Below are positions 44,101 to 51,935 of a DNA stretch of 64,000 bases, piece by piece. The notes below the pieces were generated by a model. That model saw only the letters and a program-made list of their open reading frames with translations, ran no database searches and was not told where the DNA came from. The stretch comes from an uncultured Blastocatellia bacterium (GTDB taxonomy: Bacteria; Acidobacteriota; Blastocatellia; Pyrinomonadales; Pyrinomonadaceae): assembly GCA_946480785.1 (NCBI GenBank), contig CAMLLD010000024.1, positions 5,974 through 69,973 on the forward strand, read 5' to 3'. The translations under genes and the position numbers were made by a program. Position 1 is the first letter of the stretch. Each line of letters opens with the position of its first letter.

Positions 44101-44364
44101 ACGATCAAGATCACGGGTCGTATCGTCGATGCAAACAAAACCGGGATCGGTAATGTAACTGTCGTGCTGATTAGCCCGTCAGGCAGCGTGCTGGCGGCGA
44201 CGACAAACAACGACGGTAACTATTCGTTCACAGTCGCGCCGTCGCAGAAAGGCTATCGCCTGGTGCCGTCGAAAGATGGTTACAGCTTCACACCAGTCGA
44301 TCGAAATCTCGCTGCGCTGATCGACGACCAGCAAGATGTCAACTTCGTTGGCGTGAAGCCGTAA
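41131..44364 (+). CDS. Secreted TPM-domain protein with TPR array and carboxypeptidase-regulatory-like tail
   Basis: Protein of 1077 residues. A signal peptide (LNFGLALLAAAGLFALTTVT) is followed by a TPM/YgcG domain (about 35-180: HISDLANVIDPQTRTRLETV, LAAKWNIAAKTSRTKSLLLV). A Pro/Glu/Thr-rich linker (190-310) has KPE/TPK repeats, then a long TPR region (about 315-930) and a second Pro/Glu-rich linker. It ends in a beta-sandwich of the CarboxypepD-reg type (TGRIVDANKTGIGNVTVVLI). It is probably a periplasmic scaffold anchored by the linkers. The open frame extends upstream of ATG 41131, but only here does a signal peptide begin. Confidence 0.8.
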   Translation: MLPTYRRLNFGLALLAAAGLFALTTVTPLAQSIQLPSPTTHISDLANVIDPQTRTRLETVLANLADKTKIELYVAMVDSTGDDDIALFSQRLAAKWNIAAKTSRTKSLLLVVSAASKSSFTQFSRAAQGQLPDGILGEMSYRMRGPLGEGRFTDAIAEGVHVFVSALAEKIGFNAADLEPTSAVAVDKPASDAPQTVLVSATETDKTRPRVVADTPKVQDPQPTPATDTPKAEPTPGETAKPDAAPAESPKPETAPVETPKTENTEAPASDTPKPSRKNISAKGTTNVSKRTAKTTALQPAQPAEDEEETVALTLVLPVAERIVKLKEFLDTHPGSKQRPTATEYLVSAYAQLGDQKLKNGDTAGGVAQLLQAIEAADNNTSDKLFDGVISQIPANLYLRGEREAAFKAAQNIENKFGSDPKRLLAIASFYLGIERGDEAARLAESALKLAPDLVDAHRIRALGLHISLRLDEAAAEYKRTVELDPTAKASRVSLADLYRASGKPEQALALYNEELAADPKDRAARAGKVISLLELSRTDEANAELDAALKDDAQNLPLLSGAAYWFAAHGNNNKAFALARQAVGVESRYTWAQIALAHAFLAAKQPLDAERAMRYARQYGKFPTLNYELANVLATMGLYQEAVDVLRESFTVKDGQISTRLAGHIAASDSNFIDLLAPERRAGIFQPAAADTAENAKMLKALLAFNTAITPAEGEKIDESAAVAAAQEFASGTDPMRAFRQVYAASRLLRNNIGIPATLELVAAARKASDDALSTPVLTMAVQADEFRILRARAIAGGNVPDVADAPRDVLANILKGRIEDLEGWALFNQEKYTDAFEHLKKAADVLPNGTPAWRSALWHLGAVSEQTGQKEQALDYYIRSYQGGEEDTVRRSVIEQLYRKINGSLDGLEARLNTPVTEAPKPEPAKTETAPVDAPKTEPVRTEPEASPKPETPKPETTETSQPVKETSQPAKEVSDEEMRTAASRLRSTIKITGRIVDANKTGIGNVTVVLISPSGSVLAATTNNDGNYSFTVAPSQKGYRLVPSKDGYSFTPVDRNLAALIDDQQDVNFVGVKP

Positions 44365-44377
44365 CCAGGGATTGTTT

Positions 44378-45865
44378 TTATCGGCCGATGGGTTTGCCGT
44401 CGGCGTCGAGCACTTCCACCTTGCCGTACTTCTCGAGCACTTCGCGCGCTTTCGAAGCATCACCAACCGCCACCACTTGCAGGTGATTGAGGTCGATGTA
44501 TTTCTCCGCTACGCGCTGCACGTCATCAGCAGTGATCGCCGAGACTTTCTGCGGGTACGTGTCCCAGTAATCAGCCGGCAGGTTGTAGAGCTTCTGCGTG
44601 ATGATGTTCTGCAAAAGCGCCTGCGGCTGTTCGAGCGAGAGCGCAAAGCTGCCGATGATCGCGCGCTTCGCATTCTCCAACTCAGTCGCACTCACCTTCT
44701 CCGTGCGCAGACGATTGAGCTCGTACATGAACTCCTTCATCGCGCCTTCGGTCACGTCAGTCCTGACTTCCGAACTCGAAATCCAGGTGCCCCTGAACTT
44801 CGAACCACCGAAGTTGCTGTACGCGCCGTAAGTGTAGCCCTTGTCTTCACGCAGGTTCAGGAACAAGCGTCCTGATGGTCCACCACCGAGCACGCGATCC
44901 GCGAGCAGCACCGCGAAGTAATCTGGACTGGTTCTCTCGATACCGAGAGTTCCGAGTTGCAACACCGTCTGCACCGAGCCGGGACGATCGATCAGGATGA
45001 TGCGCGACTCACTCTGCGCCGGCGCAGCCGGAATCGTCGTGGCCGGCACGTCGCCCTTCTCCCAATCGCCGAACGCCTTTTCGAGCTTCGGCATGAGCTC
45101 CTTCATCGTGATGTCGCCGACGATCGCGAAAATCGCATTGTTGGGCCGGTAGTACTTCGCGTGGAAGTCAGCGAGGTCCTTGCTGCTGATCTTCGAGATC
45201 GACTCAGTCGGCGGCACGACAAAGGAAGCGGGATGGCTCGTTCCGTAGATTGCGCGGCTAAACTGCTCCGCCGCTAAGAACTGCGGAATCGAACGCTGAA
45301 ACTGAAGCTGCGAAAGCGTGCGCGTTTTGTAGCGCGCGACTTCCGCCTGCGGGAATGTCGGATTGCGAACGACGTCGGCAAACAAGTCGAGCGTCTGATC
45401 GAAATTCTCCATCAGGCCCGCGGCGTTCACCGTGCTCGTCAATGACGACAAGCCGGCGTTTGCATTCAGCGTCGCGCCGAGCGCATCAACCTGTTCGGAG
45501 ATCTCCTTGCTCGAACGCTTCGAAGTGCCTTCGCGCAACAACGCCGCCGTAAAATTCGCGAGACCGTGATAGTCCGCGGGGTCTGCGAGACCACCGCTGA
45601 GCACGACCATCTGCATGTTGAAGGTGGGAACCTTCGTGCTTCTGAGTAATACGACCTGCAAACCATTCTTCAACGTGGCTTCTTCAGCCCGCGGAAGTTT
45701 CACTTTCAAAACTTCCTGGTTCACCGGCGCTTTGCCTTTGATGACTGCGCCCTTCGTCGTTTGCTGCTGCTGCGGTGCTGCGCCGCCCTGTGCGAACGCC
45801 AACGACGAAACGAGCGCAACTAAAATCAGTGCGGCGACAATAGTTCTGTTCTTCATGATTCTCAT
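44378..45865 (-). CDS. M16 family protein, catalytically inactive subunit
   Basis: Protein of 495 residues with a signal peptide (TIVAALILVALVSSLAFA). Two M16 domains are recognisable (LKNGLQVVLLRSTKVPTFNM; YYRPNNAIFAIVGDI; GPSGRLFLNLREDKGYTYGA). The zinc motif HxxEH is lost: the site reads GLANFTAALLREGT, with Asn104, Ala107 and Ala108 in place of the ligands. This is the expected partner of an active M16 subunit, as in mitochondrial processing peptidase. The start at 45865 has AAGGAG 8 nt upstream, 12 nt after the active partner's stop. Confidence 0.9.
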   Translation of the reverse strand: MRIMKNRTIVAALILVALVSSLAFAQGGAAPQQQQTTKGAVIKGKAPVNQEVLKVKLPRAEEATLKNGLQVVLLRSTKVPTFNMQMVVLSGGLADPADYHGLANFTAALLREGTSKRSSKEISEQVDALGATLNANAGLSSLTSTVNAAGLMENFDQTLDLFADVVRNPTFPQAEVARYKTRTLSQLQFQRSIPQFLAAEQFSRAIYGTSHPASFVVPPTESISKISSKDLADFHAKYYRPNNAIFAIVGDITMKELMPKLEKAFGDWEKGDVPATTIPAAPAQSESRIILIDRPGSVQTVLQLGTLGIERTSPDYFAVLLADRVLGGGPSGRLFLNLREDKGYTYGAYSNFGGSKFRGTWISSSEVRTDVTEGAMKEFMYELNRLRTEKVSATELENAKRAIIGSFALSLEQPQALLQNIITQKLYNLPADYWDTYPQKVSAITADDVQRVAEKYIDLNHLQVVAVGDASKAREVLEKYGKVEVLDADGKPIGR

Positions 45866-45877
45866 TGCTGATACTCC

Positions 45878-47233
45878 TTACTCGCCGGTAGCCGGCTTGG
45901 CTTTCACAGGCGTGGTGATCACCACCGTGCGGTTGGTGTCGACCAAATACTTGTTGGCTACGCGCTGCACGTCTTCTTTCGTCACGGCAGCAACTTTGTC
46001 GAGTCGCGTGTTAATCAGGTTCGGCTCGTTGTAGTAAACCGTGTACTGGCCGATCGTGATCGCGCGACTGAGCGAACTTTGCAGGCCGTTGATGAAGCCT
46101 CGGCGCGTACTGTTCTTCGCTTTCTGAAGTTCCCAGTCAGCAATGGGCTCTTTCTTCAAGCGCTCGATCTCTTCGTAGATGGCTGCTTCGACGTCTTCCG
46201 TTTTCACGTTCGGACGGAGCGTCGCGTTCGTGTAAAACGCGCCGACACCGCGCTTCTCATCCATGAAGCCGCCCACGTTTGTCACCATCTCTTTTTCACG
46301 CACGAGCTTCTGGTAGAGACGCGAGCTCTGGCCGCCCTGCAACGCTGCGGCGAGGACCTGTAACGCGTAAAAGTCAGGTGTGTTTCCCGGCACCGCTTTG
46401 AACGCGATATCGACGCGCGCGGCGCGTGCGAGCTGGTCTTCCACAGTGGTGCGTCGTTCCGCTTTCTGCGTCGGCTCGGTCATGTCGACGGCCGGCGGAG
46501 TGGGTTGGCGCGGAATGTTCTCGAAGTACTTGCGGACCTTCGCGAGCGCATCGGCGGTTTTGAAGTCACCGACGATCGTCAGCACGGCGTTGTTGGGCGC
46601 GTAGTACATCTTGAAGAACGCGGCGACGTCCTCGACGGACGCGGCGTTCAGATCTTCCATCGAACCGATGGTGGTGTGCTTGTAAGCGAAGTTGTCGTAG
46701 ATCAGTCCCTGCTGAATCTCGTCGCTCTTGCCGTAGGGTTGGTTGTCGACGCCGAGACGGCGCTCTTCCTGGACGGCGTTGCGCTGGTTGTCGAGGTTTT
46801 CCTTGGTGATCGCGAGGCTGCGCATGCGATCGGATTCGAGAAACAGCGCGAGGTCGAGCTGGTTGGCCGGCAGGGCCTCGAAATAGTTGGTGCGGTCTTC
46901 GTTGGTGGTGCCGTTCATGGTGCCGCCGTTGTTGAAGACGAGCAGGAAGTGTTCGCCCGAGCCGACGTTTTCGGACCCTTTGAACATCATGTGTTCGAAG
47001 AGGTGGGCGAAGCCGGTGCGGCCCTCGCGTTCGTTACGGGAGCCGACGTTGTAAGTGACGGAAACGGCAATCACGGGCGCCGAAGGATCTTCGACGGTGA
47101 TCACGCGCAGGCCGTTCTTTAGAGTGGTTTCTTTGAAGTCCACCCGCGGGCTGCGGGCGGTTTGAGCTTGCCCGTTGAGAACAGCGAGCGCGCAGACAAG
47201 TATCGGTAAAAAAAGCTTAGAGACGCGTCTCAT
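45878..47233 (-). CDS. M16 family zinc peptidase, active subunit
   Basis: Protein of 451 residues with a signal peptide (LFLPILVCALAVLNGQAQ). The inverted zinc motif His77-Leu-Phe-Glu80-His81 is intact (GFAHLFEHMMFKGS), and a distal Glu lies in NAVQEERRLGVDNQPYG. The C-terminal domain has the R/Y pair region (LYQKLVREKEMVTNVGGF). It should cleave short peptides or signal fragments in the periplasm as a heterodimer with the downstream inactive subunit. AAGGAG precedes the ATG. Confidence 0.93.
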   Translation of the reverse strand: MRRVSKLFLPILVCALAVLNGQAQTARSPRVDFKETTLKNGLRVITVEDPSAPVIAVSVTYNVGSRNEREGRTGFAHLFEHMMFKGSENVGSGEHFLLVFNNGGTMNGTTNEDRTNYFEALPANQLDLALFLESDRMRSLAITKENLDNQRNAVQEERRLGVDNQPYGKSDEIQQGLIYDNFAYKHTTIGSMEDLNAASVEDVAAFFKMYYAPNNAVLTIVGDFKTADALAKVRKYFENIPRQPTPPAVDMTEPTQKAERRTTVEDQLARAARVDIAFKAVPGNTPDFYALQVLAAALQGGQSSRLYQKLVREKEMVTNVGGFMDEKRGVGAFYTNATLRPNVKTEDVEAAIYEEIERLKKEPIADWELQKAKNSTRRGFINGLQSSLSRAITIGQYTVYYNEPNLINTRLDKVAAVTKEDVQRVANKYLVDTNRTVVITTPVKAKPATGE

Positions 47234-47361
47234 ATTGACTCCTTTTGTTACGTGAAAGTGCTCTCAGCGGAGCAGGAATGCGCAACGCAGAAATCAAAAT
47301 GTAGGGCGTGAAACAGCGAGTGTCAAGCGAGGGTAGGCTAAGTTCGAGCTAAGCCATCGGT

Positions 47362-47583
47362 AGCGCTGAAGGCGCGGCCAGAAGGTAGCCAGGGGCGAGC
47401 GCGAAGCGCGCTGCCCCTGGATCTGTGAAAAGACGAAGAAGGCCCGGAGGGCCGACAGAATGGTGCGCCGCGCAGGTCTGTCGCACCTCCGGTGCTGGTA
47501 CGCGGTGGTGATTGATCCAGGGGCATCGCGCTCGCTGCGCTCGCGCTCGCCCCTGGCTACCTTCTAGTCGCGCCTTCGGCGCT
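47362..47583. repeat. MITE-like element, copy 1 (222 bp)
   Basis: The left arm starts GCGCTGAAGGCGCGGCCAG and continues AAGGTAGCCAGGGGCGAGCGCG. The right arm is its near-perfect inverse (CTCGCCCCTGGCTACCTTCT, then AGTCGCGCCTTCGGCGCT). About 38 of 41 positions match. The interior holds GGCCCGGAGGGCC and a second CAGGGGC/GCCCCTG pair. There is no transposase. A related copy is at 63674-63918. Confidence 0.75.
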
Positions 47584-47650
47584 AAACCTCTGGCATCCGT
47601 TATCGCTCCTTCGGCGCTAAACCTCTGGCATCCGTTATCGCTCCTTCGGC
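47581..47650. repeat. Tandem 35-bp direct repeat (two units)
   Basis: The 35-bp unit starting GCTAAACCTCTGGCATCCG and ending CGCTCCTTCGGC occurs at 47581-47615 and again at 47616-47650, directly after the MITE-like element's right arm. A third, partial start (GCTAAC) follows. The unit repeats the right-arm end CCTTCGGCGCT. The remaining intergenic sequence to 47770 shows no gene. Confidence 0.8.
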
Positions 47651-47770
47651 GCTAACCTTGGCGCTACGCATCACGTCTGGCGCCGCGCATCACGTCGTTA
47701 GCCAACGCCTGCGGCCCGTGTGCCATCCAAAACCGTCGCAGCACATTCCTCCTGGCACTTGGAACGGCTG

Positions 47771-47776
47771 TATAAT
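47771..47776 (+). promoter_or_regulatory. Candidate -10 box (TATAAT)
   Basis: A consensus TATAAT lies 22 nt before ATG 47798, with no good -35 at the usual distance. If used, the transcript would have a leader of only about 15 nt, which would suit the weak ribosome binding site of the M1-like gene. Confidence 0.35.
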
Positions 47777-47797
47777 CGTCCGCAAAAATCTAAAGTT

Positions 47798-49864
47798 ATG
47801 ATGAAATTTAAGCCCATCTTCCCTGGCCTTTTGGCGGCTGTCGCGGTCCTGATGCTCGCCACCCAGGGAATGTCACAGCAGCCCGCTCCTCAACAACCGG
47901 CCAGTCGTTTCGACGTCACCCACTACCGGATAGAAGCTCAAATCATTCCCGAGGAACACATGCTACGTGCCGGCGCGGACGTGACCTTCACGCCGCTCGA
48001 CGCCACGCGCTCCGTGGTCTTCGAACTCAACGGCTCACTGAAGGTCGAGACCATTGAGCTGAACGGCAAGCAGTTGTCCGGTTGGGTGCAGGACAGCGTC
48101 GGCGTCGGCGCGCTTGGACCAAGCGTACGCATCGACCTCGGCCAGGTCATGCCGGCCAATCAACCAATCACGTTGCGCATTCGCTGGAGCGGCGCGCTGA
48201 TTTCGCCGGAAGGCGGCCCGCTGGCAACGAAGCGTCTCGCTTACGTCGGCACTGAAGGTTCTTACCTGATGTACGCGTCGCGCTGGTTTCCCTTTCACGA
48301 TTACGCCGCGGACAGAGCCACTTCGGACATCACGTTCATCGTCCCGGCCGGTTTACAGGTCGCGGGCACGAGCGACGATGCAGTCGCAGGCCAGCCGGAC
48401 GCCAAATCGGGCGCGGTTCGTTATCACTTCGTGCATCGCAATCCGGTGCTGATCGGAAACTTCGCAGCCGGCCAATACATCAACCGCAATCTCCGTTATC
48501 ACAACTACGAGCTTCAGCTATACGCGATGCCGGGCAGCGAAAAGCGGCTGGACGCGTACGCCGAACTAACCGGCCGCGTGCTCGAGTTCTACACGAAGCA
48601 ATACGGCGTGCCGCTGTTTGGCAACAAGCTGGTGGTCGTGCAGATCGACGATGAGAGTTTGGACAGTTACTCGGGCCCGGGAATGATATTTCTGTCGAGC
48701 AAGATGTTCGATGCGTCGCGTCCTGTGCCTGAAGAAAAACTCGAGCGCGAGATCGCTTACCAGTGGTGGGGACAAACCGTCGGTCTCAAGTCATTCGACG
48801 ACGCGTGGCTCTCGCAAGGTCTCGCCGAGTGGAGCGCGTTCGCCTATCGGGAAACGACGCTTTCAGCCGGTGGCCTCGATGCCGCGCAGCGCGAACAACA
48901 GGAACGCGCGTTAACATTCGAACAAACCGCCTCGATTGCGCGCGCGCCGAGTGCGCTCGACGACCAGTCGGCCGCGTACCAGTCGATCGTCTTTTACAAA
49001 GGTTCGATGGTCTTTCGCATGTTGCGCGAGACGATCGGCCGCGAGAACTTCGACAAGCTCCTGCACACGTTCCTGGAAAATTATCGCGGCAAGAACGCGT
49101 CGATCGACGAGTTCGAAAAACTCGCGACGCAGATCTCGAACGAGCCTCTGCGCTACTTCTTCGCGCAGTGGATCGAAGGCACGGGCGTGCCGGAGTTCAC
49201 GGTCGACTATCAAATCATTCGCACGCGCGCCGGCAAGTTCCGCACGCGCGGCACAGTGAAACAAAACCTCGAAACGTTGCGCATGCCGGTCGAGTTGCTG
49301 CTGCGCGCCGAAGGCGACAACCAGACAACGACGATCCGCATTGAAGGCAAGAGCGAGGATTTCGATTTCGAATCGAATGGACAGCCGCTCGAAGTGGTCG
49401 TCGATCCGAACAACAAGATACTGCGCATGTCAGACGATCTGCGCGTGTCGATCATCGCGCGGCGCGGCATCGAGCAGATGAAGGAAGGCGTTTACGCGGA
49501 AGCGCAGCAGCAATTCGAAGCGGCGCTGAAGCTGGACCGCTCGAACTCGTGGGTTTACTACAACCTCGGCCTGCTCTTCCTCGAACAACGCAACTGGCAA
49601 CAGGCGCTCGATAATCTCGAAGCCTCGCTAATCGGCAACTTGAAGCCGTCGTGGATCGAAGCGTGGGCCCACATTAAACGCGGCAACGCGTACGATGCGA
49701 AGGGCGAGCGCACTCGCGCGGTCGCTGAATACAACAAGGCGGTGGCGTCAGGAATCGATTACGACAATGCGCAAGCGGTGGCGAAGAAGTATCTCGCGAC
49801 GCCATACGATCCGAAGGCCACACAGAACACCGCCGAGGCCCAGGCGGTTTCACCGAGCAACTAA
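47798..49864 (+). CDS. M1-like pseudopeptidase with TPR tail, secreted
   Basis: Protein of 688 residues with a signal peptide (PIFPGLLAAVAVLMLATQGM). An N-terminal aminopeptidase-N beta saddle (DVTHYRIEAQIIPEEHML) and a thermolysin-like domain follow. The zinc motif HExxH-x18-E is degenerate: residues 317-321 read REIAY before QWWG, and the usual LNEGFA is LSQGLAEW. Two of three ligands are therefore lost and peptidase activity is unlikely. TPR repeats occupy about 550-670 (AQQQFEAALKLDRSNSWVYY). A substrate-binding or scaffold role is inferred. The second ATG at 47801 is also possible. Confidence 0.82.
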   Translation: MMKFKPIFPGLLAAVAVLMLATQGMSQQPAPQQPASRFDVTHYRIEAQIIPEEHMLRAGADVTFTPLDATRSVVFELNGSLKVETIELNGKQLSGWVQDSVGVGALGPSVRIDLGQVMPANQPITLRIRWSGALISPEGGPLATKRLAYVGTEGSYLMYASRWFPFHDYAADRATSDITFIVPAGLQVAGTSDDAVAGQPDAKSGAVRYHFVHRNPVLIGNFAAGQYINRNLRYHNYELQLYAMPGSEKRLDAYAELTGRVLEFYTKQYGVPLFGNKLVVVQIDDESLDSYSGPGMIFLSSKMFDASRPVPEEKLEREIAYQWWGQTVGLKSFDDAWLSQGLAEWSAFAYRETTLSAGGLDAAQREQQERALTFEQTASIARAPSALDDQSAAYQSIVFYKGSMVFRMLRETIGRENFDKLLHTFLENYRGKNASIDEFEKLATQISNEPLRYFFAQWIEGTGVPEFTVDYQIIRTRAGKFRTRGTVKQNLETLRMPVELLLRAEGDNQTTTIRIEGKSEDFDFESNGQPLEVVVDPNNKILRMSDDLRVSIIARRGIEQMKEGVYAEAQQQFEAALKLDRSNSWVYYNLGLLFLEQRNWQQALDNLEASLIGNLKPSWIEAWAHIKRGNAYDAKGERTRAVAEYNKAVASGIDYDNAQAVAKKYLATPYDPKATQNTAEAQAVSPSN

Positions 49865-49873
49865 GCTCTCACT

Positions 49874-50671
49874 TCAAACAGCAATGATTGCGATCTTCTG
49901 CTTGTCAGCGGTCGCAATCATCTGCCGCCGATCAAACATCAACGTCTTGCCGGCAGTGATACACAAGCAAGTCGCGCCCGCTTCCTTCATCGCGTCAATC
50001 GTCGGCACACCAACCACCGGCACATCAAATCGCATGTCCTGATTCGGTTTCGCGAGCTTCACGACTGTGAGCCGACCGGAAACGAGTGCTCCCGCGCGTT
50101 TGATCGTCGCGTCAGTCCCTTCCATCGCTTCGATCGCCACACACGCTTTGCCCCGCACGACGATCGTTTGTCCGAGGTCCAAACGCGCTATCTCCCGTGC
50201 GACTTCCAGGCCGTATTCAATATCTTCGCGTTCGTGTTTGTCGGGCTGGCGGCGCGTGAGCGTGCCGGCAGACGGCAGGCTGTCCTGCAAAAAATAGGTC
50301 GAGTCGATCAGCTCGATGCCTTCACTCTGCAACTCCGACGCGATCGCGCCGATGAGCGAATCAGTGTTACGCCGCGGCAGCTTCAGCAGCACTTTCAACA
50401 TGCGCGCATCGGGCACCGCACGACTGAAGATCTGCACGTGCTTCACCTGCCCGGCCATGATCGCTTTCTCGACGCCTTCTTCCTTGAAGAAACGAATCAT
50501 CCGGCCGAGCTGGCCGATGCCGACCCACATCACGCGATCGGCGAGGCGCTCGATTTCGGGATCTGTTTCTTCACGAATGGCGGCGACGACGAGCTCTGCG
50601 CCTGATTGCCGCGCGCCTTCGACAACCATGAAAGGAAACCTTCCGTTGCCGGCAATCAGTCCGAACTTCAT
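49874..50671 (-). CDS. lpxI: UDP-2,3-diacylglucosamine pyrophosphatase LpxI
   Basis: Protein of 265 residues of the DUF1009/LpxI family, which hydrolyses UDP-2,3-diacylglucosamine to lipid X in lipid A synthesis (the alternative to LpxH). Motifs include FGLIAGNGRFPFMVVEGARQ, MAGQVKH, the IGAIASELQSEGI segment, and DMRFDVPVVGVPTIDAMKEA with GATCLCITAGKTL near the C terminus. The ATG overlaps the lpxA stop by 4 nt. Last gene of the bamA-skp-skp-fabZ-lpxA-lpxI unit. Confidence 0.93.
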   Translation of the reverse strand: MKFGLIAGNGRFPFMVVEGARQSGAELVVAAIREETDPEIERLADRVMWVGIGQLGRMIRFFKEEGVEKAIMAGQVKHVQIFSRAVPDARMLKVLLKLPRRNTDSLIGAIASELQSEGIELIDSTYFLQDSLPSAGTLTRRQPDKHEREDIEYGLEVAREIARLDLGQTIVVRGKACVAIEAMEGTDATIKRAGALVSGRLTVVKLAKPNQDMRFDVPVVGVPTIDAMKEAGATCLCITAGKTLMFDRRQMIATADKQKIAIIAV

Positions 50672-51462
50672 TTCGTAACGCCGCGCTTTGATTCTTCGAT
50701 AAAGGAAAGGACGTATGAGACTTCAGGCGAGTCGCTGATCTCTTCACGGATGCATTCCACTGCCTGGCTGGTGTTGAGTTTCGCGGAGAGCAGTAGATGA
50801 AAAGCGTGATGCAGCGCATCGATCGTCGGGCGCGGATACCGACGTCGCTTCATGCCGGTGATGTTCAAGCCGTAACACTTCGCGTGGTTGCCGACGGTCA
50901 AAGCAAACGGTAACGCGTCTTTAACCACGACTGAATAACCGCCGATGTAAGCTTCTTTGCCGACGCGGCAGAACTGATGAATGCCGGAGTACGCGCCGAT
51001 ATTCGCGCGGTCTTCAATGATCACGTGGCCGGCGAGGGTCGCGGCGTTCGCCATGATCACGCTGTTGCCGATGAGGCAGTCGTGCGCGATGTGGGCCTGG
51101 GCCATGATCAGGCAGTCGTCGCCGATGCTCGTGATCATGCCGCCGCCCGCGGTACCGCGATGAATGGTGACAAACTCGCGAATTTTGTTGCGCGCGCCGA
51201 TGCGCGTTTCGGATGGTTCGCCTTTGTATTTGAGATCCTGCGATGCGAGGCCAATGGAAACAAACGGGAAGACGTGGGTCTTGGGACCGATCGACGTGCG
51301 GCCGTCGATCACGACGTGAGACTCGAGCCGCACCTTATCGCCGATTACGACTTCGTCACCGACGATGCAGTAAGGACCGATGAAACAGTCGTAGCCGATT
51401 TTGGCCTTCGGACTAACAACCGCAGTCGGATGAATCGTAGCCGGATGAGTAGCGGTCGCCAT
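50668..51462 (-). CDS. lpxA: UDP-N-acetylglucosamine acyltransferase
   Basis: First step of lipid A synthesis: transfers 3-hydroxyacyl from ACP to UDP-GlcNAc. It is a left-handed beta-helix with hexapeptide repeats from residue 9 (HPTAVVSPKAKIGYDCFIGP). The catalytic His lies in MAQAHIAHDCLIGN, and the substrate region reads NKIREFVTIHRGTAGGGMIT. The C-terminal helical part starts near NITGMKRRRYPRPTIDAL. The length of 264 residues is normal. The start is 2 nt after the fabZ stop. Confidence 0.95.
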   Translation of the reverse strand: MATATHPATIHPTAVVSPKAKIGYDCFIGPYCIVGDEVVIGDKVRLESHVVIDGRTSIGPKTHVFPFVSIGLASQDLKYKGEPSETRIGARNKIREFVTIHRGTAGGGMITSIGDDCLIMAQAHIAHDCLIGNSVIMANAATLAGHVIIEDRANIGAYSGIHQFCRVGKEAYIGGYSVVVKDALPFALTVGNHAKCYGLNITGMKRRRYPRPTIDALHHAFHLLLSAKLNTSQAVECIREEISDSPEVSYVLSFIEESKRGVTK

Positions 51463-51464
51463 GA

Positions 51465-51920
51465 TCAGGTTGCTTCCGCCTCGCGCGGCGCGACGATACT
51501 CATGATTTCCGCGTCCGCCGCCAGCTGACCTTCCACTTTCGCTTCGCCGCGCATCCGTTGCACGCGCGAGCCGATGCGCAGTGCCGTAACTTCGAGCACG
51601 AGCGTGTCACCCGGCACTACGGGCCGGCGAAAGCGAGCTTCCTTGATACCGGTGAACAGCACGAGCTTCTGATCGCGATCCTCGATCTCGCGCAACGCGA
51701 GCACCGCGCCGACCTGGGCCAACGCTTCGACGACGAGCACGCCCGGCATCACCGGCGCGCCGGGAAAGTGGCCCTGAAAAAAGTATTCGTTGATGCTGAC
51801 TTGCTTGATGCCGACGATGCGTTCGCGCGGCACGAGCTCGACGATGCGATCGACAAGCAGGAAGGGATAACGATGCGGCAGCAGCTTTTGAATTGCCTGG
51901 GAGTCGAGGACCGTTTCCAT
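51465..51920 (-). CDS. fabZ: 3-hydroxyacyl-ACP dehydratase FabZ
   Basis: Protein of 151 residues, hot-dog fold. The active site is clear: His in LLPHRYPFLLVDRIVEL and Glu in GHFPGAPVMPGVLVVEALAQ. It dehydrates 3-hydroxyacyl-ACP in fatty acid elongation and shares its substrate pool with LpxA, the usual reason for this pairing. Confidence 0.95.
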   Translation of the reverse strand: METVLDSQAIQKLLPHRYPFLLVDRIVELVPRERIVGIKQVSINEYFFQGHFPGAPVMPGVLVVEALAQVGAVLALREIEDRDQKLVLFTGIKEARFRRPVVPGDTLVLEVTALRIGSRVQRMRGEAKVEGQLAADAEIMSIVAPREAEAT

Positions 51921-51935
51921 AGCTGATCGATTGAG

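Noticed and set aside
47338..47526. Short reading frames within the MITE-like elements
   Set aside because: They are by-products of the inverted repeat sequence; the two copies do not conserve a frame.
47581..47650. CRISPR-like array
   Set aside because: The 35-bp units (and the 42-bp units at 63917-64000) are contiguous with no spacers, and no cas genes are present.
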